From Paroedura picta (taxonomy: Eukaryota; Chordata; Lepidosauria; Squamata; Gekkonidae), in the NCBI RefSeq assembly GCF_049243985.1, contig NC_135369.1, positions 25,342,765 to 25,406,764 on the forward strand: DNA of 64,000 nucleotides, written 5' to 3'. Under the pieces are notes generated by a model, which saw only the letters and a program-made list of their open reading frames with translations, made no database searches and had not been told where the DNA came from. Position numbers and translations under genes: made by a program. Of this stretch, positions 11,599 through 26,600 are shown one piece after another; positions within the stretch are counted from its first letter, which is position 1, and each line of letters opens with the position of its first letter.

Positions 11599-11661
11599 TC
11601 AGCTCTGCTGGTAATACTGATTGTAGTTCCACGTGTTCTGGTACCCATAGCCACTGTAGTT
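11599..11661 (-). CDS. PRPF39: PRPF39-like coding exon 14 (aa 702-721) and stop
   Basis: [20 protein letters not shown] then TGA at 11599-11601. Acceptor TGTTTGCAG. It parallels the NYQNPWNYGQYYPP end of human PRPF39. Confidence 0.92.
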   Translation of the reverse strand, partial: NYSGYGYQNTWNYNQYYQQS

Positions 11662-14600
11662 CTGCAAACAGAACAGATGAGATATTAAGGAGAAGACCTC
11701 CAAAGTCTCTCTCCCCAAAGAGAAAAATGCTTCGCTACAGAATTCAACCCAGAGTATCTTTGCTTTTCCCCTCCGCTTATTAACTTGTGATATAGTATAT
11801 CAAAAACACAAACTGGATTTTTCTAATACACATTTTAAAAAATTCTGGGTAAAAGTCTTCCCAATTAACTGGACAACTGTTTCAGTTGTTGACAGCCCAC
11901 ATCTCCCGTGCATGCTGATTCAAGTTCCTCCGATCTACCTGCAAATACTTATAGATGTTCACGTAGGACAGAAAATGGTTTTTAGAAGTGTGGGAGACAA
12001 AAGTGTGAAAAGGGACTGATGAAAGGATGAAAAGGAACTGGCCTACATGTACAGATCTACTTTCCTGGTGCCATGTCACATTGTTGCTTGAATTTACAAT
12101 TACGAACAAGCAACCCAAACATAGTCCACTCAAAAGTCACCAGAGCGAAGACTAAATGTTCTCCCTCTAAGAGATCTGGCTAAACCCTCTGCAACTGGTT
12201 TAAATTTAAGCTGTTTTTGTAAACAACATGGTTGAAGCCAATCTAAAGAGGGCACAGGGGTGTACCCTGCTTGCTGCGTCAAGGCTATGAACTAGGTCCA
12301 AGAGATGTCTTGTGCTGCTGTCATTCTGCTACAACTGACCTGGTACCAAGTGTTGTAGTTGTAAGCTCCAGTCCCACTGTTGCTCACATCTGTCGCCATC
12401 AAGGGAGTGATGCCCGTTGTTGGAGCGACTGCAAGATTGCCTCCTGCAGCTGTCTCTTCAAGTCTCATTCGTTTCTCATCTGCTTCATCTGAACTGCTTG
12501 AAATTGGGGAGGGGGGACATAGTCAGCCCATATCTTGCCACAGGCAGTCTCAGTTTATCCTGCGGTACTCAGCTGGCTTAACCATCCCAGCTTCTACGAA
12601 GGAAGCTATTTACATAACAGCTGGGAGCATACCTCTGATTGCAGATCTCATTTATGTGTTTTTTTGGGGAGGGGGAGAGGCCTCACCAGAGTTTACATTT
12701 TGATGGTCAGAATACATTTTACAAAACTGATTCAAATGCTTAGTATGTTGTTTGTGCTTGCACAACCTGCAGGCTTTATTCCTAACCAAGATGCTTTTTG
12801 TAAAATAAACAGGCCATATGGCATTCAGTCCTGACACAAGTGAGCATGTCTCTGTACAGGAGCCACGGTGATAATATCAACACAAGAGCCGAGTTAACAT
12901 TCATATACCACACCACAAAAAAATTCAGCAAAACCCACTGGTCACATGGTAGGCATCCAAGTTGGTTGAAATATCCAAACAGGATTCAAAATAGTGTGGA
13001 CGCCGGAGGAAGACAATTAAAAGACACAAAGCTTCCACTGAGTCTGAATTTTTCTCCTCTATTAGGGGCTGATCCATGAAGGTGGTCTCTTGGGAGACCT
13101 GGATGTGAGCCCCGTAATGGCACACCTGAACGCCTTTCAGCACTGGAGCTTTTTGCATGCCTGCTCCCTTTTGAAAATATTGCTACTGGAGAGGGACTGG
13201 AACACCAAACAGAGCAGAACAAAAACACATCGTATGTGAAACCGTAACATTTGGGGACACACACTCCAATCATCTTGTACACACAACAACAGTAATGACT
13301 ACTTATTTATCTATAATTTACTTATTTGGCAAGGATTACATCATAAGAAAATCACATATAAAAATATTCAGATAAAATATAAAATTTCTAAATTTATGCC
13401 ATTAAAATCCAAAAACAGTCATCGGTTGCCTAGATCTTCAAGTTTTTGGAAGAGAAGGCAAGAGGAGGTGGAGGATCTGATCAGCCCCAGCTGATGTATC
13501 GATTAGGGCCTTGGCAGGGAAGCCAGCCAAATGCAGGTGTTACTTAGCCAATTAGAACACATTTTACAAGATCCAAAGGACCTCTCATGCCCAATCCTCT
13601 TTACAACAGGATGGATAAGAAAGGTGGGTGTAATGTTACTGCAACAAGAGAGATGGAATTGTGTTAAGGCTGTATGGGAGGGAGAATAGCTCAAAATCAG
13701 GGCAGTTCTGCTTGCTCAGAAATGTTTCCTGACATTTCTGGTTCAAAAGCCATCGGGTAGCAGTTGTTAGGAAACGTGTTTCTTGAGACAATGCTGAACC
13801 AGATCAGCTAGTGGACTGATCACAGAGGTCCTCTCCTACACAGCTATGTTTAATGCCATCCACTGAATTCATAGCAGATTCAAACTGGGGACTTCTTCTG
13901 TCCACAGTCGACTCCATTGCACTACCCTACAGAAATGTGTAGCTCAGCACTAACAGATTTTATTCGGAGTTATGGCCTACATCCCGAGGGACTTGCTTCT
14001 AAGTAAACATACCCAGCCCTTCAGCCTTACCAAGCAAGTCCGCACTGGTTATTTCCTCAACATGCAGGCAGTGGGGTCTACAACTGAGAACAGTAGCAGT
14101 TACCAGCTTGCTTCCTTACCCATTTTCCAAGAGTCTCTTTCTCATCATTTGTTGGTTCAGGAGCTTCTGGTGCTCATCATATGACATCAGCAAGCTGGCG
14201 ATATAAAAAAGAGAAGGACGATCAGCAGAGACCGCCAGGTGACTTGCCACCTCCCAAGCTTAGTCCAAACGAAGAAACACCGTTGGTTTCTTCAAAAATA
14301 CGTCCAAAGCAAATGAAACCAATAGGCAAAATGTTGTGTCTCAAGAAGACACAACCTTTTGCCTATTGGTTTTGTTTGCTTTGGGTGTACCTCCCAAGCT
14401 TAGGCAGACAAAAGGTCTTCAGCACTCAAGTCCACTTTGCCCTTCCCATCACCTGTTTATGCTGGACCCGAAGTCCTCAAGAAACTCCACTCTGCGCTGG
14501 GAGAAAATTATTTTTGTCTCCAGTGGGAGGCCACTGGTCAGGGCTCGGTCGAAGCTGCTCATGGTGTTGCCCTCGTTCTGCCGGACATCAGCACTGAACT

Positions 14601-17600
14601 CCATCTCCAACAGATTGGCATAGAGCTTAGCATTATCCTGCAATGAAGGGAAGGGGAAGGAAGAATAGGCAAGGCGGCAAGCTAACTGGAAGAAAACCTC
14701 ATCCTCTTCCTCCTCCACTGCCTTGGTCTCAGGGAAGGGGCTGCTCACAGTATTTGTACCCGAGCTGCAATGCTATAAAGACCAGCAGATTTTTCCCCAA
14801 GGCACCAAGCCCAGTTTGTCAGTGTTAATGGTACATACACACACAACAATGCTGTTAGTCTTTAAGGTGCCACTAGACTTTACTGTTTTCCTTTCACAGA
14901 CTAACAGGGGCCCCTCCAGCCTCTGATGAAGTCTCACTGATTGTTTCTGAGTCAATACAAAAGGCACAATCTGGTGAGAGAGCATTGCCTCGAGAGAAAC
15001 TGGAACACGAAGACAAGCGCCAGTACCTTCCCTATTAAGTGTCAAAGTGGGAATTCCACCCTGGCATCTGCTCCTCAGATCAATGGCGCCTCCTGACTTT
15101 ATAGTCTAAGCTTGGCCCGGCTGCAATGAGACAAGCCCAAACAGTTCTGCATGACTGTGTGGAGAGAAGCGTTGGCTTTTGAAACTTTAGAAAGACAAAC
15201 ACTCCCCAGGGTGTTTCCATGCTAAAAGACGGCCAAGTCAGTGGCATCAATACCACTTTTGCATTTCCCAGCCAGGACACATCAGGCAACGCTTCTGTGT
15301 ACAGGGACTGCATGGCCAACGCACACCAGATTGCCCTGAGAACACTGTGTGTGCTGTACCCTTTATCCACCGCTGCCACTGGCAGATTCCAGCTTTCCCA
15401 TTCCCGAAACCATGAAATGCTGTGCAAACCTGCATAACAGACACAAGTTGACAATCAACCCCCCCCCCCGTTTAACTCATCCAAAGCCCCCCCCCGACTC
15501 TCCTTTCTATTTAGCAAACCATATAAAAAGTGCACCCCCCCCCAAAGACACACACTATTTCCTACCGGATCTTTCTCCAATGCTTCCAAGAGGATCTTCC
15601 GAGCTTTGATCAAGTTCTTCTGCACTTTCAACACCTGACGAGCCAGTTTGACCGAGTAGAATGATGACACGGGCATCCCCTCGTTGTCCCGGATGGCTTC
15701 CATCAAGAGCGCTTCTGCCCCCTCCATATTTCCCTGCCGGCGCTCCAAGCTGACCCGCCGCAGGCGCACCATGGCGAGGCCAGGCACACAATCCTCAAAC
15801 GACTTCAAGATGCGGCGGGCTTCCTCCACTTCTCCTACGTAGAGAAGGGAACAGAGATATAAAATGGCAGAGAGCAAGCAACACATTATGCTTGGTGATG
15901 TACAGGGCGGTTCACATCATTATTCGAGGCAGATAAGACAGCCTCTGCTACAATTTCTATGCAAAGTGCAGGACAGCCTAGCGAACACCACTTTGAAGAA
16001 GAGGAGTTGGACTTTATACTCTACTTTTCACTACCCGAAGGAGTCTCGCCTTCCCTTCCTTCACCCACAACAGGCACTCTGCGAGGTAGGTGGGGCTGAG
16101 AGGGCTGTGACAGAACTGCTGTGCAAGATCAGCTCTAAGAGGACTGTGACTGGCCCAAGGTCACCCAGCTGGCTGCATGTGGAGGAGTGGGGAGTCAAAC
16201 CTGGCTCGCCAGATTAGTCCACCACTCTTTAACCACTACCACAGCTGACTCTCCAGGTAGCACAGCCTCTTTGCCTAATCAGCTGGGATTCAGGCATAAA
16301 ACTGGGTTTTCTGCTTCCGGAACTGGATCCCAGCACAGTTCCTCCTGCCATATAATTGGTACTGTTTGGATAAAGAAAAGCAGTGTATCAGGGTGGGGGG
16401 GGGGGTGGATCAATGCTGCATGAAGCCTCCTCCCCCCATGGTGGGCAAAGACTGGAGCATAAACTCAAAGTTCCTTCAGTTTCTCTCATGGCATGCTAGA
16501 AATCACCCAGGCATATAAATGCCACTCTGCCCTGGATAGCCTGAAGCTAAGCAGAGTCAGCCCTGGTTGGTGCTTGGTACAGGAGACCATCAAAGAAGTC
16601 CAGGGTTACAACACAGGCAGGCAATGGCAAACCACCTCTGAACATCTCTCATCTTTAAAGCAACCCCAAGTTGGCTGTGAAGGCAACTTGAATCGGCTAG
16701 CATAGATTTCTTTCAGTTCTTTGAGCTCCACAGAAACGTTTGCAACACCTGAAAGCCAGTAAGGGACTCTCTTACCACCAAATAGACAAAAACAGCAACA
16801 AAGCGGGAGCTGCAGGTGTACCTTGTCTCTCTTCAAACGCTGCCCACAGGAGGTGGATGGTGGGCTTACGTGGAAGGTGGTAACAGCAAGCGCGCTGGAA
16901 GACACTCCTGGCCCCGGTAATGCTGTGGCTCTCGAGATACCTTGTATACTGGATTGGGAAATGGGAAGTGGATGGACATAGAGACAAAAGAAGCAGGCAG
17001 TATTCAAAAGTTGGCCCTACGCAGAATACATGAAAGTCTGGTACGGTAGCTTGTATTGAGAAGGTTTTATGGTTAACTCACATTGACAAGGGCTTAACAC
17101 ACCTCTCTCCAGGATTTCCTGCACCCTCTTAGGCAGAGGTACGAAAGACGGGCAGATAAAAAAAAACAGCAGCAGAATTCAGAAGAAGCCTGTTAGAATT
17201 TTTTCTCCAGAACACAGAAGAAATTTTTTTAAAAAACGGAAACTCCCAAGAAGCATTAAGAAACCTGCAAGGCCTGAGCTTGGACATATTGCACATTAAG
17301 ACCGGGTAGTGGAGAGAGAGCCCTTTCAGAACCAGGGATTGGCTCATGGACCCAGGGGGATGCTACCCACACTTCCCTTCAGCGTTATAGAAGTTATCCA
17401 TACAACCAATTCTACCTTACAGCTAGAGGAGCCACTGATTTCTGTTATTCCCTAAGTGATGCCTGTGCATGAATGTGTGGGTTTAAGAAAGCAAAGGAAT
17501 TTGGTGGAATTATGCTCCCCCACTCTTACCTCCAGTGCCCCCAAAAGGAAGCAGAAGTTCCTGGCCACCTCTCTCCACCCACCCACTGTTGATCACTGTT

Positions 17601-20600
17601 TACTTATCTCAGCAGCTAATTTCTCCTAAGAGCTGAGAAGGGGAGAAGCACTGACAGTTAGCTGACAGAAAAGAGATAAGGTAACACACTTCTTTTCCCC
17701 TGAAAGGACCAAAGGGGAGGCACAGGCATGATTCCCCCCCTCATATTAGAGGCAGCTTCTGCATTATGAACAAGCACATCATGGCTTGTGTACAATGGGA
17801 TTTTTGACACAATGAGGCTAAACATGGAGCCGACAAGGGGAAGAAGGCTCTTCTGCCACAGTTGAGACCTCAAACTGCTCGGATGGCCTCCTGTTCCACC
17901 ATTTCTCCATCTCCCCATTTCCAAACCTGAATACTTTTATAGAGTGTGGGCCTATAGGCTACATCTCCTGCTTATATTTTCCAGCTGTCCCATTTGCTGT
18001 GCAAACAAGTGAGAGCACCACAAGACCCTGCGCTCCTCCTTCTCCAGGAAGGTAAAGGAGGCTGAACCTGCCCTACTGAAGACTCACAAAGGGGTTTCCC
18101 ACTTCTATTAAACGCCACCTAGTGTATGTAGGTATGGGGCAAGCACACCCCTTTGTATTCTTAGGGGATACAAAAATACTGAAAACTCTTCAGTTAGGAG
18201 AAACAGCTGGGACGCCTGCAGGGAGGTGCTTTGCTGCCGGCACTCTCCGGGGGAAGGAGGGGGGCTGTTTTGGTTAACTGCAGCTTCTGATGCTTCTTGA
18301 GGGCACAGAGAAGGACCTGCCATGCTATTCATAGCAGAGGCAGTATGGTTTAGGCATGGGAACCAAGGAAGGGGTGAACACACCTTGATCCAGAACTCCT
18401 CGTAGAGGGCACAGGCAATGACGCAGCGCTCAAAGAGCACAATGGTGCGTTCGTGTGAGTTGCTGGCTATCTCAAAATCCAGGTAGTCCCGCCAGTTGCG
18501 CAGCTGCGCTCGCTCCAGCGGCTTTACGTGGAAGTAGGGTCTCTTAATCTAAAGCACAGAAAAGGAACAGGAAGGAGAACAAAGCCGTGATGAGCAAGAC
18601 AAGAGTTGAGGGAATTACTAAGGAAGGATGGAGGAAGCTCTATTTAGCTGCTGATCCATATAAGGTGAGGAAGGTGAGCAGGGCAGAGGACCCATTCCCA
18701 GCCCAGATCATAAGGCATTTCCACCTTGCTGAACTGCTCCCTCCTGTTCTCCACTCATGTCCACTTGCACTTCCCAGATTTCCTGCACTGGAAGCCACAA
18801 TCAGTTGCCACATATAGGAGTTTCGTCAACACTGAACAATTAAGCACAGGCAGCCATTGCAAGGAAGAATCTGCACAAGGCAGACAAACGGTCTCTCTGT
18901 GGAGAGAGTTAAGCACTAATCTGTCAACAGACAACCAGGTGGCACAATGGAAGCCACGTCCCCAACCACCTTGCTAGGTCCCTCCTGGCTTTCACAGCCA
19001 GGTATGCTGGCATACACTCAGTATCTGACAGCCTCAGAAATGGCAAAAAACAAGTAGGAGGGAAGGTCGGGGTACTGATTCCAGCATCAGCAGTATGAAG
19101 TCACAGAAGAGCTGGGGGCATCCGAGTAGGATTCAGTTTTTCCTTTTTTAAAAGCCAAGCACAAAGGGTTCTTCCCACTCTCCTATCCCAGGGTGCTACA
19201 AAGCACCAGTCCTGACCCGTGACTCTGCTATACAAACCCCTTCCTCAAAATTCCAGCGCTTGCTGACTTCTGCTTCATTCTGCGAGTGCATCTGCTGGCG
19301 GATGGAAATTACGAGCTCCCGGATCTTGTCTTGGTCCATATGGCCCTGAAATCCAAAAGCAGTGAACTCAGCGGTTGGTTGTTTCTAGAAAAATATAGCA
19401 ATGTTCTTAAGTGCTCCCTGAATTAAGCCCTGCCTTGCTGGATTTGTCTAGTCAAGCATTCTACCTCCAACACAGTGCTCTCTACTCCGGTGGATATCTG
19501 ACTGCTGCCTGCACTGCTGCAGGAAGGTGGTGATGAGTGGCAAGCGGTTGGAAGAGGTCACTGAGTGCAACAAGAGTCAGAAGTGCAGTCAGAAGATCAG
19601 AGGAAGATCCATCACTATAATGAACAACACTGGTGATCGGCTGGCAGTCGGCCATTGTGGGATGAGGGCTGGTTTTACCGCCATGTAAACCCATGTCCCG
19701 TGTTTAAAGAGAAAAATAATGGTACCATCCCCCACCCCATCTCCAAATCAAGAAAACTCAGGGAGCTGCTCTTAAGCACCTGGATTTATCTTTGGCAAGG
19801 AAAGAAAGGTGTATCAACAGAGCAAGCAGTCTGCAGCATGGGGAAATGCCCACACATGTGCAGGACAGATTTAAACAAGAGGGTCTTGCAGCACACGTAA
19901 TCTGGGAGGTCTTTGTTAATGAAAGACAGGCAGAGAAGAGGCCCGCGTTATATTGCCCGTCCACAGACCAATCCCACTGCTGCCCGACAAGGTTTAAAAG
20001 GTAGAAAATAAGTAGTGGCTTCTTTCAGGGCACAAAAACCATGAGGGTCCTAAGATAATTGACTGTCTAGCTGTCTGAGAAAGAGGAGAAGTGCCAGCAC
20101 TACCCACCAGAATCTGGCTCCCGTCTCCCATTCCAGTCTCCTGCATGGCTTCTGTCTTCAGTGGCATGTCCTCCCCAGGAGGAGCCTCCTCCGCCTCTGC
20201 TTCTGTGGTCTTGGCCACCATATCAGAGGCCATCTTTGACTGCAGCCACAGCAGCTCCTCATTGGACACGATGTCCTGGGGGTGGTGGTTGGTAACATGT
20301 TCCTTGAACCTGCACCATGTAAAGAAACCAGGATAGACAATTTTTTTAATTAGAATTTTTAAAATATAATGCTTTTTGAGGAAAAATCTATCTAAAGATA
20401 GTCATCTATTTAAGATACCTTACAGTCCAAAGGTAATCATAGAATAACAGAGTTGGAAGGGATCTCCTGGGTCATCTAGTCCAACCCCCACACAATGAGG
20501 ATACTCACAAGCCTATCGCTCATCCACTTCCTTCCTGACTGCCTTTAGGAGAATAGCAATTTGTCAGACACAGACTCTCTCCTCCCTTACTCACAAAGTT

Positions 20601-23600
20601 GTTTCTCTTCTATTTTATTCTTTAAGCAACTGGTACTGTATTCCTTTGCATACCCACAGTTTTATAGTACAGTAAACGAACGGTTTGCGGTAATTGCTTT
20701 TGTCAGTGTTTTGAAATAATGTGCCTGCCCAACAGAAAAGGGGGAGATGCATGAGAGAAGAACTACTTATATTTACTATAAATCTTTACTAGAATCATGA
20801 CACATGGATTCGTTTTTAATTCATTATATTGCATGAGGCTGTATAGCTCTGCTGTTCTGCAGGGCCTGCAAGACAGAGCTGCTTCACCAGGCCTAAGGCT
20901 GACACCAGACAGAGCATCAAGAAGAGCTGGCCTCACTGCAGAAAACAGAAGGAAGACCTGCCTCTGCAAGAAAGCTCTGCAATCCCCCCTCCCTGAGTTT
21001 ACAGAATACATAGATGTTTTCATATTTATAACTGATTTTTAACATGCTGTTTACCACTCTGCGCTATGTAGGAAGGGCAGCATGCAAAAATAAAGATGAT
21101 GATGATTAATTGGGGGGAGAAGGGGGTGGTAAATGAATTCAGTTCATGCATGGAGCATTATTTGGGGCATTTTTTCTATATGGAAGATATTACAGCTGCT
21201 TGGTTTTTCAGTTGTCAAAACTATGAATTTGTGCCTGCAGAGATCACATCCCAGATTGATGTAGTGGTTAGGAGCAACGACTTCTAATCTGGCAAGCGAG
21301 GTTCGATTCCTCACTTCTCCCCCACATGCAGCCAGCTAGGTGGCTTTGGACTCGCCACAGCACTGATAAAGCTGTTCTGACCGGGCAGTGATATCAGTGC
21401 TCTCTCAGCCTCACCCACCTCACAGGGTGTCTGTGGTGGGGAGAGGAAAGGGAAGGCGAATGTAAACCGCTTTGAGACTCCTTCGGGTAGAGAAAAGCGG
21501 CATATAAGAAAAAAAAAAAGAGAAAGGAGAGAGTGAGATTCCAAATAGGAATCCAAAGCTACCATTTTCTTGGGAATGTCCCTACAAAGTGACACCGCTC
21601 CCAATGACTACATCACATTTATGTTTTTTGAGTTCCCCAGCTTGGTCACACATTGTTTTCTCTTGCACACATTTGTACTACACCTGGGAATACAGCTGCA
21701 AAACAGCACTCCCCCCCCCCCGCCTGCCCCCAGGCACAGAGGCGCCGCCCCCCAAACGAGATGAGGAAACACATCTTGTGACACTTGTCATTCTTAACTC
21801 CAGACCCTAGAAAGGTGGAGCCTTAGACTTACTTTTCCCAGTGGTGGCTGTACATCTGAGTTGGCATGGCAAGCACTCGGTCATAGATTGCAGTGATGGC
21901 TTTCAGGTTCCCCTGCTCTCTCTCCCATTCCACATACATCTCCCAGAGTTTATCTGAGCGGAAATCCACACCTGCAGCAGCTATAGCAGATTCAAATGTG
22001 CTGCAAGAGAAGTTAAAGGGGAATATCAGTCACCTAATAGTCTGCAACATGTAAAAGCACTCAAGCCCATTACCAGAACGCCAGAGAACCTGTGCAACTT
22101 CTAGTAAGTCATCCTTCTCTGCATCACTTTCCCATCTCACCCTCCAGGCTTATCTTGTCATTGGAAATATGTCACGCATGTTTTCAAGAATAAGGTAAAG
22201 GTATCCCCTGTGCAAGCACCAAGTCACGTCTGACCCTTGGGGTGACGCCCTCTAGCACTTTCATGGCAGACTCAATACGGGGTGGTTTGCCAGTGCCTTC
22301 CCAATCATTACTGTTTTACCCCCCCAGCAAGCTGGGTACTCATTTTACCAACCTTGGAAGGATGGAAGGCTGAGTCAACCTTGAGCCGGCTGCTGAGATC
22401 AAACTCCAAGCCTCATGGTCAGAACTTCAGACAGCATGTCGGCTGCCTTACCACCCTGCGCCACAAGAGGCTCATTTTCCATAATAGTGTTCACCAAACA
22501 CAGAATTCGAGAACGGATGCAGACAAGATATTTCGATAATACTGGTTTGCTTTCTTTTCTAAAGGGCAGTTTCTAGTCTTCATGTTTCTAGTTTGTGTTT
22601 ATTTTTCAGCACTTGGGGGACAAGGAATTTAGCGAGCCAAGAAGCTCCTTGCCCCTCTCCCAAAACCAACAGATTATGCAAAATAAGCAAACAGTTGCAC
22701 AACTGCTTCACTTATTTGCGGATGAAGAATTTAAGCCAGAATTCACTTGATCCTGATCAGAATTTCACTGTGGTCAGGGAACAAGGAAACCTCAGCTCCA
22801 GCCTGGGTAATGCCTTTCGGTGGTGCACATCAGACTGCCGTGCTGTAATACAGGGGTAGTCAAACTGCGGCCCTCCAGATGTCCATGGACTATAATACCC
22901 ATGAATGCTGGCAGCAAATGCTGGCAGGGGCTCATGGAAATTGTAGTCCCTGGACATCTGGAAGGCCGCAGTTTGACTACCCCCGCTTTAAACAAGGCTG
23001 ACCTGTTGCTCTGACTACCTTACATCATCTCTAAACCTGACTGCAGAACAAAACCAAGCTTTTGACTGGATGGAATCTGGCTAGAGTCATCAGCTCTGAA
23101 GCTTGGCCACTTACAAGTCTAGAGGCACTCATCATGCATTAGCCTTTACACAAAAGCACGTAACTTGGAAAAGTTACTTGTGTCATTCTGTTGTATCGTG
23201 GAACAAGTAAGTGTGTGAGAGAATGTTAACGCTGACTTCCGCTTTCATCAGCAAGGTGAAGCCCTCTGAAGTGAGCTCATACATGCCAGCTGAAATTGCT
23301 CTCTTCATGCATGCCTTTTTTGTTCTGCCAGAGGGAGGGGATCCAGTGCCATAGCAGCAACAATTCCTTGTTTCTTGAATATCCCGCCCCCCCCCCAAGC
23401 ATTTCTTCCCCACTACCCCTGTTTATGTCAGCTACTTTTATTAGAATGTATATCCTGATGTCTTCCCCACAAGGGACTGGAGGTAAATCACAATAAAGCT
23501 ATCAAGATATACCAAGTATGACTGAGGGAGTAAAATGATTCCTTTCCTCACAGCATTCTTTCCAACCCACGCCCCTACTCTGGTCTTTCTTCCGGCATCC

Positions 23601-26600
23601 ACATTCCGGTTGCGTCACAACCTACCCACGGATCTTCTGCACTGAGTCTAGGAGATTCATATCCAAGGAAGCCTGCAGGAAGGAGATGTAATGGATCCAC
23701 AAGTCCATGCTGAGTGGGATAGACTGCAGCCCTCGCTGGAAAACCTGGACAGAAAATTAATAAAACATCAATGTTGCCTACATTTTCTGGTTATGGAACT
23801 CTGGGAAGGGATTAAAGATGTGAAGGCATTGGGGAACTCCAGGGAAAATGAGGGGAAAAGTTGGGGGGGGGGCTTTAAAAATCAGATGGAAAACACTGGA
23901 AAATTTGGGGGAGCACTGAAAAAAATGACCTTTTCTCTTTTAGAATGAGTAAATGCTTCTTTAAAGCAAGATTTTTCACACTCAAAATCGATAGAATGAA
24001 AAGTATGAGAACTTGTGCAATTTTTCCAATAGAAAAAAATGGGAAATTCTAGAATGTTTTTTGTTTAAATGTAAATTTGGGCAACAATTTATATTAACAT
24101 TGATTGGCAATGAGTACACTTGTATATAAAGTGTTCAATGCTTACAACATTATAAAGTTTAGTTTAAGAGCCAAACATGCTGGCAGTCCTACTTTCTGTG
24201 GCCCTCTGCAACCCATTCTGAATGACTGGGCATATTTGCAGAACAAAGCTTGACTCCAATGGCACCTTGAAGGCCAACTAAGTTTTATTCAACATGTAGG
24301 CTTCTGTGCGCACAACACAGCTTGTCAGACAATGAAATGGGAATTACAAGACCATCCTTAACACGCCCGCGGCGCCACGGGCGCCGCGGGCTAAATAATT
24401 CGTTAAGCCCTCAGGCGGAGGGCTTTGCCCGTGATGAGGAAGGGACCTAATTGGCCCCTTCCTCCTGACAGACCATCGGCTGGGCCAATTCCTAGGCTGC
24501 TGAAGGAAGCGAGCCGCGCTCTGCGCGGCTCGCAGTTGCTTCCTTGAGGGCGGCCTAACGCGTCGGGAGTCGCTTCGCGCCTCTGACGCGTCAGGCCACC
24601 AGCAAGGGAGCCCCCGGCAGCCGTGCGGAGCGCGGCTGCCGGGGGCTCCCTGCCCGGCGGGCTGAAGCGGCGAGAGGCGCAAAGCGCCTCTCGCCGCTTC
24701 AGCCCGCCCACAAAGGGAACCCCCGGCAGCCGCGCTCCGCACGGCTGCGGAGCCTCCGTGGTCTAGCGCCCGCTGCATTTAGCTGCAGCGGGCTTGATTA
24801 CTAGTATATATATAAGCAGTGAGTGGCTCATGGACTTGGGCCCAGCATAATTATGTTTACCAGATAAACGATCTTACAGAAATAGAAATCTAAGTCTATC
24901 ATTATCATTCATTTGGGATCAACTCTGGGGGGGGGGAGGGGTGAACACAGTAAAGGAAACAGAAATGTCAAGAGTAAAGATTAACGGACAGATTCATTCC
25001 CGATTCTGGAACCTGAGAGTAATTAGAACAGAACCTGTCACTATGCTCCATTCATCTCCACCCAAACACAGAGGCATGCCCACAAGCGACAGGCAGAGCA
25101 GAATTTTATTCGCAGACTTGAGAATTAAATTTCAATCTCCCATTCTAAATTGTATTACATTCTACCACTCACTACATTACAATCCACTATTCAATTCTAT
25201 TATCACAAATCACATTGCATCACAAATCATCACAAATCAGAAATAAAATGAAGAGGATGGATAGCCCTTCTGTTGGATTGTTAGGAAAACAGATGTAAGG
25301 GTTAGCACCTTGTAAGGTGAGATAAGGAACCAATAGAGGCCGGTGGATTCCATTGTTTTGGGTGTTGCAATATCTTGCAACTCTGCAATTTCCCTTTCCC
25401 TTTGCAATAAAACAGCTACTTTGAGGTCCCCCACTGAATGTCCTGAAAGGTTGAGGTGTTCTGCTACAGGTTTCTCAGTCTTGTGATCCTTGATGTCAGA
25501 TATGGGTCCATTTATTCTTTGGCAGAGGGTTTAACCCATTTGCCCTATGTAGAGGACGAAAGGGCATTGCTGGCACAAGACTGAGAAACACTGCATGTGC
25601 CTGCTACATTAGGGAGGAGATTCCCCCCCCCCACACAGCTATAATTAACTCAAGTTTGTTGTTGTTGCTATTAGCCTCAGCATACCACATGAGCTGACTT
25701 GACTCACTTATTTGAGACCTCTAGAGCCGCTTGCTTGGCAGCACCTTCAAGCACATGCTGGAGAACAGGGTGGCCAAGCCCAAAGGTCCCCAGTACTTCA
25801 GGTCTGCAGGTGGTAAGTTCCAGATCTGAATGTTACTTTCCTCACTCACTGTGTTAATTTCTATTTACACTGCGTTCTTCACAGAGACCTCCAACTGTGG
25901 TCTGAAATGGTGCACCCTTTTCTATCGCCACGACATTCTGCCATCTCATTCTCATGCATGTGTTAGATGTGAGAGCAATCTCGTGACATCTGCTACCCCA
26001 TGCGTGAATCAGGCTGGTGATTTGAGCTGTGGGAGGGTAAACTCGGGGGAGAAGAAGAGAGCAAGGGTATCTTCCTTCATTCCATTACCTCTTCTGTCTC
26101 TTTGATGAAGTCAAAGCGACGCTCCATGTCTGCATACTTCTTCCAGTAGCCATAGCAGTAAGGGTAACGCAGGAAGAAGCTGTCAAAGGCTTTGCGGGCC
26201 GCATAGATGTGATTCTGCAGGAGTAGTAAACGGAACAGGCATGGTGGTTTAAAAAATATTGTGGAACATACAAATAAATACATAAAGCCTACCATCGTAT
26301 AAGTCAGTCTTTTTCAACCTTTTGACCCTGAGATAATTTTCCATATTTCAAGGAGCCCCGGAAGTGATGACAGCTGGCCCGCCTCCTGCCACACCCCTAG
26401 AAGTGACATCAATGCCCGCATCCTTAGCCCTCCTTTTGCTCCCTCCACCCAACTTTACTAGTACTATGGCGACTCTGCCTCATGTAGGCTGGGAAGAAGA
26501 GTAGGAGCCACTTCAGAGCTCCCATGAACCCCTTTCAGAATGCCTCCTGAGGTGCATTCTAAATAAATAAACCTGATAAAAATATTAACTGTACTAAGAT

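Noticed and set aside
16530-16640. 5S rRNA gene
   Set aside because: Similarity is confined to the head of a dispersed SINE with a retroelement tail.
24344-24778. 144-codon minus-strand ORF
   Set aside because: Lies wholly in the GC-rich palindromic element; composition only.
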